DNA from: a virus
Length of the DNA stretch: 20,211 nt
Reading direction: 5' to 3' (one strand)
Virus record (IMG/VR): IMGVR_UViG_3300042879_004419
Coordinates: 1 to 20,211 of that record
The position numbers were made by a program, and so were the translations under genes. Shown here one piece after another: positions 1 through 8,582 of the stretch; the first letter of the stretch is position 1; each line of letters begins with the position of its first letter. The notes under the pieces were generated by a model, which did not search any database, was not told the DNA's origin, and saw only the letters and a list, made by a program, of their open reading frames with translations.

Positions 1-66
1 AAGCTGTTTCGCTGAGAGTAGGGCGGGCGCACCGCCAGCACCCAATGCAGATGAACTGAAGGGCAT
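1..66 (-). CDS. Start of a gene leaving the left edge (unknown)
   Basis: An ATG at 66-64 opens a frame that stays open for all 22 visible codons to the window edge. It begins MPFSSSALGAGGAPALL. It starts two bases after the stop of the 114-aa gene, and a GGAG lies about 11 bases upstream, which fits the tight spacing of the rest of the operon. The visible N-terminus is small and rich in Ser, Ala and Gly, as often seen at the start of phage structural proteins. Too little is present to assign a function. By position after the baseplate genes a fibre or other distal tail protein is possible, but that is inference. Confidence 0.55.
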   Translation of the reverse strand, partial: MPFSSSALGAGGAPALLSAKQL

Positions 67-68
67 GG

Positions 69-413
69 CTACACGGACTCCGTACCGTAGATGGTCAGTG
101 TATAGGTGAACGGTCCCTGTTCCAAGGTCGTGATGTTGACTGCCGTAGCATGCCCGAAACCGTTCAGGACAGGGACAATCTGCCGAACTTCGAGGCTAGG
201 GGAAAATACGTAGCATTGCGGCAGTACGAGCGGCGGGGCGTTGAGCACGGGCTCGACGAAGGTCGCAGTCCAATTCGTTGGGCCAGTACGAGTGAGCGTG
301 AACGGAACGGGTCCAGACGTATAGCCTTGCAGCTTCACACGGAACGAGTTCCCAATGAGCGTCTGAATCGCGTGCTCGAACGCGACAGACGGGGCTGTGA
401 CGTAGAACGCCAT
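69..413 (-). CDS. Small probable virion protein, unknown function
   Basis: This 114-aa protein has no motif that I recognise. It is rich in Thr, Val, Pro and aromatic residues with alternating hydrophobic positions, suggesting an all-beta domain. There is no signal peptide and no clear membrane helix. The ATG at 413 follows the stop of the 332-aa gene by three bases, so the two are very likely translated together. The Shine-Dalgarno is weak (an AACAGG-like stretch further upstream), which fits translational coupling. Its place at the end of the baseplate genes suggests a small distal tail or fibre-attachment protein; this is positional inference only. Confidence 0.7.
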   Translation of the reverse strand: MAFYVTAPSVAFEHAIQTLIGNSFRVKLQGYTSGPVPFTLTRTGPTNWTATFVEPVLNAPPLVLPQCYVFSPSLEVRQIVPVLNGFGHATAVNITTLEQGPFTYTLTIYGTESV

Positions 414-416
414 GGC

Positions 417-1415
417 CTAGAGTAGCGCACCTGTTCCGCTGGGAACAGGGAGCGCAATCCCGTTGAATCCGCGAAGAATGGTAGGGTCTGTGTCGCTCGT
501 ATCGTCAAAGCTAAACGACGAGCTTTGGGTCACCCAAATATCAGGAATGACACCGTAGTATCGACGGCTGAAGTCTGTCAACGAGTTCACTAGGCCGATC
601 ATCTGCGAATACATCACATCGCCCGCGCTGTCTGCGCCTGCAATAGTTCCGCCGTTCCAGCTGCTTGCTGTATGTGCTGGCGACGAGGCGGTTACTGTCA
701 ATCCAGCATTCGTCGAAACATTGGTTCCGTCTGTCTCCAGTCCTACCCAACGCGCAGAAGTCGACCACGGAATTGTGATGGAGGGCGATAAAGTGCCGGA
801 AATAAAAGCAGTCCCGCGCCAATTGCCTCGTGCGTTCGTAGGGTCAATGACGCCGCCACAACGGGTGTAGGAGCCGTCAGTTCCGCGCTTCGTAAACCAG
901 AGCACGTCTCCGCTAGAGGTTCGCCAGAACGAAGCATAGGAAGCTACGGCGGCTGTCCAGCTAAAGATTTCGCTGCTGCTTGTGAACGCATGTGTCTGCG
1001 ATGTGTTGAACGTCAGCGCGGTGGTGGTCGGGTTGGAGACTGCTTCTGTTGGGAGCGCCGTAGAGAAATAGGCGAAGTAGCTCTGCGGGTTTGATGAAGC
1101 ATTGGTGTGCTGACAATCAAGCACGTAATAGAAGTACCCGCCGCCTGTTGGAGAACCCCATGTTGCGGGCGCACGAAAGATATTCCAGCTGCGTGCCTGG
1201 GAAGAAGCAGTCACACCATAAACAATCGCTGTCGTCGACGTCCACAAATTGGTGCCGGAGGTTGTCAGGCTATCGCACGAGCGCACGACAGTCCATCCGG
1301 CAGCAATCAGCTGGTCGGAAAGCTCCAGCATGAACTCCTTGTATTGTGTCGATTGGTTAGTTGTGTTCAGCGCAAAGTTTAGGGTGGACGTCCAAGTCTT
1401 GCTCGTCGTGACCAT
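417..1415 (-). CDS. Probable distal tail/baseplate structural protein
   Basis: This 332-aa protein is rich in Ser, Thr, Trp and Tyr and poor in charged residues, the composition of a beta-rich virion surface protein. Residues 25-45 contain a short helical stretch running into an AGWTVVRS motif, which I associate with structural proteins of uncultured phages. Near the C-terminus is an IPDIWV motif followed by an acidic Ser/Asp segment, and the chain ends in a Gly/Pro-rich tail. A GAGGA Shine-Dalgarno six bases before the ATG at 1415 supports the start. It follows the J-like baseplate gene by 13 bases, the usual place for tail tip, collar or fibre-network proteins. No catalytic signature is visible, so the exact role is unknown. 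Confidence 0.75.
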   Translation of the reverse strand: MVTTSKTWTSTLNFALNTTNQSTQYKEFMLELSDQLIAAGWTVVRSCDSLTTSGTNLWTSTTAIVYGVTASSQARSWNIFRAPATWGSPTGGGYFYYVLDCQHTNASSNPQSYFAYFSTALPTEAVSNPTTTALTFNTSQTHAFTSSSEIFSWTAAVASYASFWRTSSGDVLWFTKRGTDGSYTRCGGVIDPTNARGNWRGTAFISGTLSPSITIPWSTSARWVGLETDGTNVSTNAGLTVTASSPAHTASSWNGGTIAGADSAGDVMYSQMIGLVNSLTDFSRRYYGVIPDIWVTQSSSFSFDDTSDTDPTILRGFNGIALPVPSGTGALL

Positions 1416-1428
1416 GTTCTTCCTCGTA

Positions 1429-3081
1429 CTACAGCACGTCGATGTCGTTCGCCGTGATGCGCGGCAGTTCGTTGTCTTGAATGGTGATGTTTGCTGCCGG
1501 CAGCGCCAGTGTGCAGTCTACGACACCGGGAACTCCCATAATCTGCTCGATCAGTTCGTTTCGAATCACGTCGCCTGAGATGCCGAGCCCATTGATGTAC
1601 GCAGAGATTGCCGATTCGACTGCGGCATTGATGGTCGCTCGATTCGAGCCTCGTGCAGTCTGTAGCGTGACACGAACAGTGAGCGGAACGATTTGCGGTG
1701 TTGTGACGTAGACCGCTGTGCCTGCCGCGCGAATACCGGGGAAGTTCAGTCGATCTGCTGCGTCTCCGTCGATGACACGCTGCACGAGGTCGATGAGCCC
1801 TGTGTAGTAGGTATAGCTCACCCGAATTGTTTCGCCGGCGGTGAGCGCAGGGGTGAAGCGAATGAGTCCATTTGCAGGATTCAGAGTGTAGTGCGTGTTT
1901 TGTGTCAGCGTGCTTCGAGTGCTGCTGACGACCGTGAACGAAGATGCGATACGAATCGGGGCGTGCGTGAGATAGAGGTATTCCTCGCCGCCGACTGCCG
2001 AGTTTACGGGAGGACCAGCGTGTCCTTCAGTAAGCAGTTCGCCGTTGATGGCATAGGTTCCGCCCGCAGGCGTTTCTGCAACACCGGACGCGTTCGTATA
2101 GATGATCTGTGTCGTGCCTGTGACAGCAGTGATGGTGAACGAGCCGTTGTTCCCTGCGTTTGCGGCGCCTGCAATGGTGACGGTGCGCCCGACATGGTCA
2201 CCGGTAAACGGCCCAGAAGGAATTGTCAGAGTCTGGGACGTGCCCGAGATGGCTGAGAGCGTCCCACCGACGAGTGTCCCAGAGGGCGCATCGTTGATGT
2301 ACGTCTCAGCGGTGCCGGTGCCGTCGTCGATGTAAAGGGTGACATGTCCGGGACGCAGCACATCTTCCGCTGCGTGCGCGTAGAGAACACGCTGCCCATT
2401 GGCGAGGCTTTGTTGAAGTGCGGCAAATTCTAGGGCGTCGACCGTGCAGGAATCCAGAGAGTTGAGGTACGCCTTGATACGCGCTCTGAATTCTTCGTCA
2501 GTTTCTGCGGCGCGACCTCGAACGAATGCTGCAGGGTTCGTCACCTCGCTGATGCCGACAGGACGGGTGGCGAAACGAACTGCAGTGCCTGCTGCCACAT
2601 TTCCGCCACTGCCAGATTCTACAGCGAGCGCCGCTACAAGATTTGAATCGCGCCCTACAGCATGCCCAGTAATTTGTGCCGCGCTCGTTGCAGTGATGAC
2701 CCCCTGCTGAATTGTACGAACCGATACGCCGCTGGCAGTGCGAACAATCGTTCCAGTAGGAATCGTGGTTGTGCCGGTAGTCCCTGTTCGCGAGAAGACA
2801 AGGTATCCTACGGCGCGCTGTGCGGGCGTGCGCGACAGTCCTGTGGGCAGCAGTTCAGCCGCGCGAGCGTCGAGGTCTGCTCCGGCTGCGCGGTCGAGAG
2901 CGAACACATCTTGTAGTCGAGTCAGCTGGTAATTCGCGTCGTCAATTTCTCGTGCAACTGCAGAAAGAATCTGTTTCACGACCGACGAATCTTCAAGATC
3001 GGTGATGTTCGTGCGCGAGATAATCGCGCTGATCATTCGATCGAGAATGTCTTGATAGCGACGAATTTGTAGCTGGGGCAC
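1429..3081 (-). CDS. Baseplate J-like wedge protein
   Basis: This 550-aa protein has the architecture of the Baseplate_J family (P2 gpJ, Mu gp47, T4 gp6). The N-terminal 80 residues are helical and acidic, with the typical series running from SSVVKQILSAVAREID to LDARAAELLP. The next part contains TTIPTGTIVRTASG and the family's DEEFRARIKAYL segment (about 195-206). The C-terminal domain (460-535) is beta-alpha, with a TPQIVPLTVRV strand and a VIRNELIEQIMGVPGVVD segment. In the family it joins wedges into a ring around the hub. Residues about 271-347 look like an inserted Ig-like domain. The start is GTG at 3081, supported by GAGGT six bases upstream, and lies eight bases after the LysM/gp25 gene. 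Confidence 0.93.
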   Translation of the reverse strand: MPQLQIRRYQDILDRMISAIISRTNITDLEDSSVVKQILSAVAREIDDANYQLTRLQDVFALDRAAGADLDARAAELLPTGLSRTPAQRAVGYLVFSRTGTTGTTTIPTGTIVRTASGVSVRTIQQGVITATSAAQITGHAVGRDSNLVAALAVESGSGGNVAAGTAVRFATRPVGISEVTNPAAFVRGRAAETDEEFRARIKAYLNSLDSCTVDALEFAALQQSLANGQRVLYAHAAEDVLRPGHVTLYIDDGTGTAETYINDAPSGTLVGGTLSAISGTSQTLTIPSGPFTGDHVGRTVTIAGAANAGNNGSFTITAVTGTTQIIYTNASGVAETPAGGTYAINGELLTEGHAGPPVNSAVGGEEYLYLTHAPIRIASSFTVVSSTRSTLTQNTHYTLNPANGLIRFTPALTAGETIRVSYTYYTGLIDLVQRVIDGDAADRLNFPGIRAAGTAVYVTTPQIVPLTVRVTLQTARGSNRATINAAVESAISAYINGLGISGDVIRNELIEQIMGVPGVVDCTLALPAANITIQDNELPRITANDIDVL

Positions 3082-3089
3082 GAGTTACC

Positions 3090-4949
3090 TCACAGTGACT
3101 GCGTCACGTTCACAAGCACGGGCGCCGTCAGTCCGCGAACCCGAGCATCGACTTCAATATTATATGCGTCGAGAGATTCCGTATTCGACACACGGACTGA
3201 CCCCAGATTCGCCACTCGATTGTCCGCCGAGATTGCTTGAGAGACAAACACGCGAAGAATCTCTACGTCAATATCTGGTTCGCCCATCCCAATCACCCGT
3301 TCTAGTCCAAGATTGGGGTAGAGAACATTCTCTCCGAGCACGGTCTCTAGTCGAGTGCGAATTCCTTGTTTTAGGTTCTCGATGCCTGCGACGTACAGGA
3401 TGTCCTTGTTTCCCTTTTCCGCGTCGAGAACTAGGTCGATTCGATTTGGGAAACGAGAACTAGGTGCTACAAGTGCGTCACGGAAGAAGAGTTGTGTTAG
3501 GAGGTCATCGTCAGGCGTACTAGGTACACCGCTCTGTCCCAAGTTATTTGCGGTCTGCTGAGTAGTCGGGACAAAAATGGTGGCGCCTCGTTGAACAGTT
3601 CCGGGAATGGGCACATCAGAAATGTAGGGAGCTCGCAGTCGGTTAACTTCGGCAATGACCCACCAAAGCTCTGCGCTTCCGAGCAATCTTGCGCTAATGC
3701 TCGGAAGTGTGTCGCTGCCCTGTACTTGGTAACTTTCAATATTATTGAAAGCGGGAATCTCTACTCCGAGATCTAGAGAAGAGAGTTGCGCGACAACATC
3801 TGCGACAGTTGGCGCCGAACCACTTCGCGCGAGTTCCGATTCTGTAGTCGCGCGAGAGATGTTATTGGCTTCACTAGCGCGAAGCGCGCGAGCCCGATTA
3901 TTTCTTCCGCCAGTTCGAATGTTGTCGATTCGGTCGCGAATTTCATTCCTGATGCTAGGAATGGACGCGACCTCCTCTAGATAGTCAGCAAGGTTCGCAA
4001 ATGCCTGTCCGACTACATCACCAAATGTCGAGGCGCTGACGACGACGGCCACAGCGGCAGCACGTGCCCGTCTTGCGACATCGCGGATCCTGTTGAAAAC
4101 ATCGGTCGCAATCCGGGCAATTCCATTGATGACGTTTGTGACTTCATTCACAAGTCCGATGACGTCATCGACGATGGCGAGAACGTCGCTAACGACTCGC
4201 TTTACCTTTTCGGCGACTTGATTGATGAACTGGATGACGCCAGAAATTTTCGCGAGCGCGCTGCGCGCTTTGGCTAGTCCCTCTGCGGCCGAATCCCACC
4301 AACTCTTTGATACGGGAACCACCTGTGTAGGCAGCACTTCTGCAGGAGAGACTGCGATCAAAGAGATTTCGTACGCGTATAGCGGGCCTCGTCCCGCTGC
4401 GCGCTGAAGAGAGAATGTCTCAGGGACGACTAACCAATGTTCGTCGTCCTTCAAATTATGGAAAATAAGCTGAACTTGCTTCGCGTATGTCGGGTCTCGC
4501 TTGAGGTCTGCGTAAGCGCGAAAAACTTTGTCTTGGAGGAAGTGAAAATGGCGCTGACCTGAAAGATACCCGGTGACAAATTTTCCTCGACTGGGGGCAG
4601 AGGATTCGACTTCGGGCTTGTTTCCAAATCCTGCAGAAGCATTCAAAGGGCGCGGACGAGCGCCTGTCGTACCATTGAGACGAATTCGACGTTGAATAAT
4701 GCCGTTCTCTTCGACAATGAGCCCGCCGTTTGTTCCAGGCGTCACAGAAACAGTGAATGGCTCTTCTAGGGAGTAACTTTCTGGAGCGACTGCCAGTGGA
4801 AACACTAATTTTTGAATCTTCGTGTCCGGGAGGCCGAGAGCTTTGCCTGGAACGCGAAGTTGAAAAAAGAATAGAGAATACCCATAGAACTTGGCGTCGT
4901 CATTGGTTTCTTGACGCTCTCGTTCTTTCTCTACGTCGAAGATCGTCAC
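3090..4949 (-). CDS. Fused tube-cap/LysM and gp25-like baseplate protein
   Basis: This 619-aa protein joins modules that are usually separate. Residues about 40-215 resemble the N-terminal domain of LysM tube-initiator proteins (Afp7/PVC7, XkdP-like), with an EHWLVVPETFSL segment and a YAYEISLIAV strand. Residues 220-345 are a long helical stretch. Residues 403-462 form a LysM-like domain, from a SYQVQGSDTLPSISARLLG segment to GATIFVPT. Residues 500-617 match the gpW/gp25 family, with LKQGIRTRLETVLGE and NVLYPNLGL at the usual positions. In contractile tails gp25 seeds sheath polymerisation and LysM/gp53-like proteins clamp the wedge, so one chain could link tube end to sheath start. The start is GTG at 4949, with AAGG seven bases before. 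Assignment is strong for gp25, good for LysM, and moderate for the N-terminus. Confidence 0.9.
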   Translation of the reverse strand: MTIFDVEKERERQETNDDAKFYGYSLFFFQLRVPGKALGLPDTKIQKLVFPLAVAPESYSLEEPFTVSVTPGTNGGLIVEENGIIQRRIRLNGTTGARPRPLNASAGFGNKPEVESSAPSRGKFVTGYLSGQRHFHFLQDKVFRAYADLKRDPTYAKQVQLIFHNLKDDEHWLVVPETFSLQRAAGRGPLYAYEISLIAVSPAEVLPTQVVPVSKSWWDSAAEGLAKARSALAKISGVIQFINQVAEKVKRVVSDVLAIVDDVIGLVNEVTNVINGIARIATDVFNRIRDVARRARAAAVAVVVSASTFGDVVGQAFANLADYLEEVASIPSIRNEIRDRIDNIRTGGRNNRARALRASEANNISRATTESELARSGSAPTVADVVAQLSSLDLGVEIPAFNNIESYQVQGSDTLPSISARLLGSAELWWVIAEVNRLRAPYISDVPIPGTVQRGATIFVPTTQQTANNLGQSGVPSTPDDDLLTQLFFRDALVAPSSRFPNRIDLVLDAEKGNKDILYVAGIENLKQGIRTRLETVLGENVLYPNLGLERVIGMGEPDIDVEILRVFVSQAISADNRVANLGSVRVSNTESLDAYNIEVDARVRGLTAPVLVNVTQSL

Positions 4950-4987
4950 GAGTGTACCTTACCCTATTTGCGGTTCTTCTGCGACCG

Positions 4988-5425
4988 TTACGACCACCGC
5001 ACGGGAGCGACCGGAGGAATGCTACCAGAAATTGCTGTCACCCAGCCGTGGACTCGTGCGACGTACTCCGTCGAAGTGAGTCCGGCCGTGACAGATGCGA
5101 CGTCAATAGGTCCTGTTGGAATAGGGGGGATGCTAGGAATCCAGCCTAGTGTCGCGAGATAAGCTAAGACAACCCCGACATAAGCGAGGTAGCCTGCATT
5201 GATTGCGACGATGCCTGCTGGCGGGGCGAGATGCTGTCCAGCGAGCGCCGATGACATGGCCGTTGCAGCCTGCTCATGGACAAAACTGGGAACGAGAGGC
5301 AACGTAACGAGCCCTTCCATGTACTCTTGAAAAGCAGATGCATGCCGCATCTGTGCGATGGTTACATTTGTTGACCCTTCAATATCAAGAAGGGCGCGCT
5401 CAAATGTGTCAGCAATTAGCGGCAT
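4988..5425 (-). CDS. Small hydrophobic baseplate-region protein, unknown
   Basis: This 145-aa protein lies between the spike and the tube-cap/gp25 genes, so it is probably a baseplate component. The N-terminal 55 residues look helical. Residues about 70-98 form a nearly uncharged segment (GIVAINAGYLAYVGVVLAYL and onward) long enough to span a membrane. A Pro/Ile-rich linker and an Ala/Thr/Val-rich C-terminus follow. The ATG at 5425 is three bases from the spike stop, with only a weak AGTAAG-like Shine-Dalgarno, suggesting coupling. I do not recognise the family. It could be a buried hydrophobic baseplate protein or one that contacts the host membrane during injection; neither is shown. Confidence 0.7.
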   Translation of the reverse strand: MPLIADTFERALLDIEGSTNVTIAQMRHASAFQEYMEGLVTLPLVPSFVHEQAATAMSSALAGQHLAPPAGIVAINAGYLAYVGVVLAYLATLGWIPSIPPIPTGPIDVASVTAGLTSTEYVARVHGWVTAISGSIPPVAPVRWS

Positions 5426-5428
5426 AGC

Positions 5429-6499
5429 TTACTCGTCAGGCAACGAAACTTTAGAACTTACGATGTCGGAGTTCCACGCAGGCGCGCTGATAGACCCAGA
5501 AGGTTCTGGAAACGTCGTCGGACCAAAAGTGCTCCCATGTACGTGCGTCGCGAAGATCTGGTCGAATGCATCTAGCCGAGCTTTCAGCTGATTGTAGAGC
5601 GTTTCGAGGTGCTCGCCGATCGCTACATGCACGGCACCGTCGCCTACTTTTAGCGTCGCATTTGCTCCACTCTGTTCGAGAGTCAAATTGTCGGCGCCGT
5701 CGAGACGCAGCTGGAACTGATTTTCCGTAATTGTCAGTTCGATTGCTTTGCCACCTGACGAAGGCTGGTCAGGATTGGCGACGATTTCAATTCGATAGGT
5801 TCCACCGGGCCGAAGACGAATCGTGGAGTTGGGTGCTGGGGACTCGCTATATGGCTGCTCGGTTCCGTCATTGCGAACTTGTCCTGCGTGTCCGCGCGAA
5901 AGATCGAGGACGTAGGAGCCGTCACCCTGGAGGCCGAAAAACGTTCCGTGATGGCGCCAAAGTCGCACGTCACCGTCAGAAGAGATCAGCCTTGTGCGAT
6001 GTCCGATAACGTCGATTTCAGACGGAAGCTCGAGCTTACCGATGTCTGACGATGGATGAGGCAAGAACCGAAGAATGACTGGAGTCCCGTAGTCGTTATC
6101 AAGAAAACCAACGATGACGTGGTCTCCGTCAAGTTCTGCTGGATTCCTGACTTGATTAGGAAGTAGTGCCTCATTGAACTGAAGCGTCGTACTTCTCGGT
6201 AGTACAACCTCGCCGTCGTGCAGGTGCATTGCTTCCTGCGAAAGCAGGCAATCGCGAAGCACGGCTGAACGACTGCCGCGACGACTCGAATAGACAAGCA
6301 CATCACAATAGATACCAGCAGGAGTCATTTGGCTCCTACGCATGCTTGTCATTTCCGTATTGTTATACGTATAGGTATTGAGAATTACGCCACGAACGAG
6401 TGCGCCCGACGCCGTTTTTGTGGATGCGGCGAGTCCCATCGGAACGCTTGTCGAAACAATTGCTCCGTGATTGCCGTATCGAGGTGGATGCAGTGTCAC
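5429..6499 (-). CDS. Central baseplate spike (gpV/gp45-like)
   Basis: This 356-aa protein fits the central membrane-piercing spike family (P2 gpV, Mu gp45, phi92 gp138). Residues about 60-150 resemble the OB-fold that docks on the hub, including a DHVIVGFLDNDYGTPVILRF stretch. Residues 160-290 are short repetitive beta segments suited to an intertwined trimer, such as FQLRLDGADNLTLEQSG. Near the tip is an H-V-H pair (residues 319-321) followed by GSTFGPT; in P2 gpV and phi92 gp138 an HxH pair from three chains binds iron. The start is GTG at 6499, with GAGGGT about eight bases upstream. The gene follows the hub by 17 bases, as expected for interacting partners. Confidence 0.88.
   Translation of the reverse strand: MTLHPPRYGNHGAIVSTSVPMGLAASTKTASGALVRGVILNTYTYNNTEMTSMRRSQMTPAGIYCDVLVYSSRRGSRSAVLRDCLLSQEAMHLHDGEVVLPRSTTLQFNEALLPNQVRNPAELDGDHVIVGFLDNDYGTPVILRFLPHPSSDIGKLELPSEIDVIGHRTRLISSDGDVRLWRHHGTFFGLQGDGSYVLDLSRGHAGQVRNDGTEQPYSESPAPNSTIRLRPGGTYRIEIVANPDQPSSGGKAIELTITENQFQLRLDGADNLTLEQSGANATLKVGDGAVHVAIGEHLETLYNQLKARLDAFDQIFATHVHGSTFGPTTFPEPSGSISAPAWNSDIVSSKVSLPDE
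5534..5545 (-). other. HxH metal-binding motif of spike tip
   Basis: Codons for His-Val-His-Gly at residues 319-322 of the spike. In related trimeric spikes the two His from each chain form a six-ligand iron site at the apex. Here about 35 residues follow the motif, so it may lie just below the extreme C-terminus rather than at the very end. Confidence 0.6.
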
Positions 6500-6516
6500 G
6501 ATGAGTTACCCTCGAC

Positions 6517-8562
6517 TTAGTTACCAATTTTACCTTTGTAGTGCTTGATATTTAGTGGCGGCAGAATCAGATCCGGCGCTCTTCCTGGGCTCGGCTTAGG
6601 TTTAGTGGCTTGTGCAGGTGCGTTAGACTTCGCATTGGGACCATCTGGTCCGGGACTATCGAAAGTTTCTACTCTCTCAGCGTTTTTGGGCCCAGTTTCT
6701 TCGCGTTCTCGTGGTTCGCTCCCCAGATTGGTCAAGGAGTTGAGTGCAGAGACGAACGCGTCAGCGAATCCGTCGCCTTCCTCACCACCGTCATCTCCTT
6801 CCGTGTCTAGGTCAGTCCCCGACCGAAACTCTGGTTTGAAGACAGTAAACCTATCAATGCATTCGCGAAGTTTATTGACATAGGAAGTGTCACTTCCTTG
6901 CCAGCCGTGGCTTACCGTCAGGCTCGTGCGAAGTCCGGTTGCGTAGTTCCAATCATGCTGCACGCCTTCTACATAGCAAGTAAACTGCGTGTCCTCGGTG
7001 GCGCCAGCGATCCGAAACCGTGTTCCGATTCGAACTTCGGGTCGTCCATGATTTAGCGAGATTTCTCCAGTTTGGAGCAAATGATTCATACAATGCAGGT
7101 CGCGAACAATGTCGCGATACTCGTAGGCCATCTGTCGGTACGCAGCTTTGTATTTTTCCTGTGTTTTATACTGTGCTGCGGCTTCGTCCATCGGCTGTTC
7201 ATCGGCTGCTGTATTTACGTCACCTCCACTCGGTTCGCCTACTTCAGACGCATCTTGATATAGTCCAAAATCGGTGATGTAGCGAGTCTGTGCATCAATG
7301 CGCCGAATGCCGTGATGCCGAATGCTTTCAATATCTACGAGCGGCAATTGAAAATCGTGGTACGTGCCAAGTGTATCTTGCTGTAGGACAGGACCAAAGA
7401 AGACAGTGTTCTTTCTCACTTCGCCGTTTCGTGCAAGGCGCGTCTCGAGAACGTGCTGGGGTTCGACGACAGTGAGCGGCAATGAAAAATAGGGCGCATC
7501 AATAAAATTTTTGTCTCGAACCGAGTTGGGAAATGGCGCATCTCGAAAGATGACTGCCATACTCGTCTCGGTCGACGTGACAGGTCCACGAATATACGCG
7601 TCGCCAAAGATCGCCGCATTTGCATCGTATCCCGCGAATTGCTGCGGTGGGTCAAACCGCAGTTGTGCGGTCGCCTTACTAATTTCGGGGATGACAACAA
7701 GATCCGTGAAGAACTCGCAGATCATTTCATCGGCGAATTCTTTTGCTAGGTCCCAAACAGACGCCGCACTTGAAGTGAAATTTGAAGGAATGATGCCCGA
7801 CGTTCTCGGTGGAGTATTGCTGTAACCGTCTACAAATGTGAAGACGTCAACAAAATTGAGTGCTTCTTCTAGCTCAGCACTTCGTCCCTCTTCGTCGGCG
7901 CTCTCATCGAGAGGAAGGCCGACAACTCCCTGAACTCCGACTACAGGCATTTCTTTGGGTAGATGCCAGAACCCGGCACCAGCATTATTGCCTGGTTGTA
8001 GGAAGCTGCGAAGCAAGACAGCAACGGTCACATCTGGTCGACCATTCATAAAGCTGTTCGTTTGACTCCAGATTTTTGTGGCGAGCCGAGGAAAGTAGTC
8101 GCCTTGGGTAATCTGATCAAACCAGAACTGTTGCTCTGCGAAAATGAGACTGAACTCGCTCCCAACAATCTTGTATGTCGCGACAGTAGGACCGGATGTG
8201 GCAGAGACATCCTGCTCAATCGACATGATGATGCCCCGCATCACGTGATGCTTTTCAGTATGTCTTGTGAGCGTAATGTCGACCCAATCGCCGTCTTGAA
8301 TGTAGTAGAGCAGATTGCGGTCCGACTTGATCTGAATCTGGAATGTCCCTGCGGTCATTCCGAGCGCCTTACTCGTCGCAATGCTCGTCAAGTGCTCCGT
8401 TGTCGAACTCGACTCTCGAATAGGAATATTGCCGAAGCGCATTGTTTTACGCTTCACGTCGGCAAATTCTCCTGCATGATTTGGGTAGATCACAACCTCA
8501 GCACGAGATGTTTCCGACCCAACGAATGCGCTTCTTGATTTGAGTGGTGTTCGAGTTGCCAT
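6517..8562 (-). CDS. Baseplate hub protein (gp27/gpD-like)
   Basis: This 681-aa protein has the features of the tail hub that carries the spike (T4 gp27, P2 gpD, Mu gp44). Residues 20-160 contain the phrases expected of the first tube-like hub domain, such as YIQDGDWVDITLTRH and MRGIIMSIEQDV. A later segment (about 490-560), with RPEVRIGTRFRIAG and YVEGVQHDWNY, corresponds to the second hub domain. From residue 579 on the chain is low-complexity, first acidic and then Pro/Lys-rich, ending in a basic HYKGKIGN. The Shine-Dalgarno is weak (AAGTGA). Position between tape measure and spike supports the call. The sequence is too divergent to name a closer homologue. Confidence 0.85.
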   Translation of the reverse strand: MATRTPLKSRSAFVGSETSRAEVVIYPNHAGEFADVKRKTMRFGNIPIRESSSTTEHLTSIATSKALGMTAGTFQIQIKSDRNLLYYIQDGDWVDITLTRHTEKHHVMRGIIMSIEQDVSATSGPTVATYKIVGSEFSLIFAEQQFWFDQITQGDYFPRLATKIWSQTNSFMNGRPDVTVAVLLRSFLQPGNNAGAGFWHLPKEMPVVGVQGVVGLPLDESADEEGRSAELEEALNFVDVFTFVDGYSNTPPRTSGIIPSNFTSSAASVWDLAKEFADEMICEFFTDLVVIPEISKATAQLRFDPPQQFAGYDANAAIFGDAYIRGPVTSTETSMAVIFRDAPFPNSVRDKNFIDAPYFSLPLTVVEPQHVLETRLARNGEVRKNTVFFGPVLQQDTLGTYHDFQLPLVDIESIRHHGIRRIDAQTRYITDFGLYQDASEVGEPSGGDVNTAADEQPMDEAAAQYKTQEKYKAAYRQMAYEYRDIVRDLHCMNHLLQTGEISLNHGRPEVRIGTRFRIAGATEDTQFTCYVEGVQHDWNYATGLRTSLTVSHGWQGSDTSYVNKLRECIDRFTVFKPEFRSGTDLDTEGDDGGEEGDGFADAFVSALNSLTNLGSEPREREETGPKNAERVETFDSPGPDGPNAKSNAPAQATKPKPSPGRAPDLILPPLNIKHYKGKIGN

Positions 8563-8582
8563 AGGTCACTTTGCGTGAGCAG

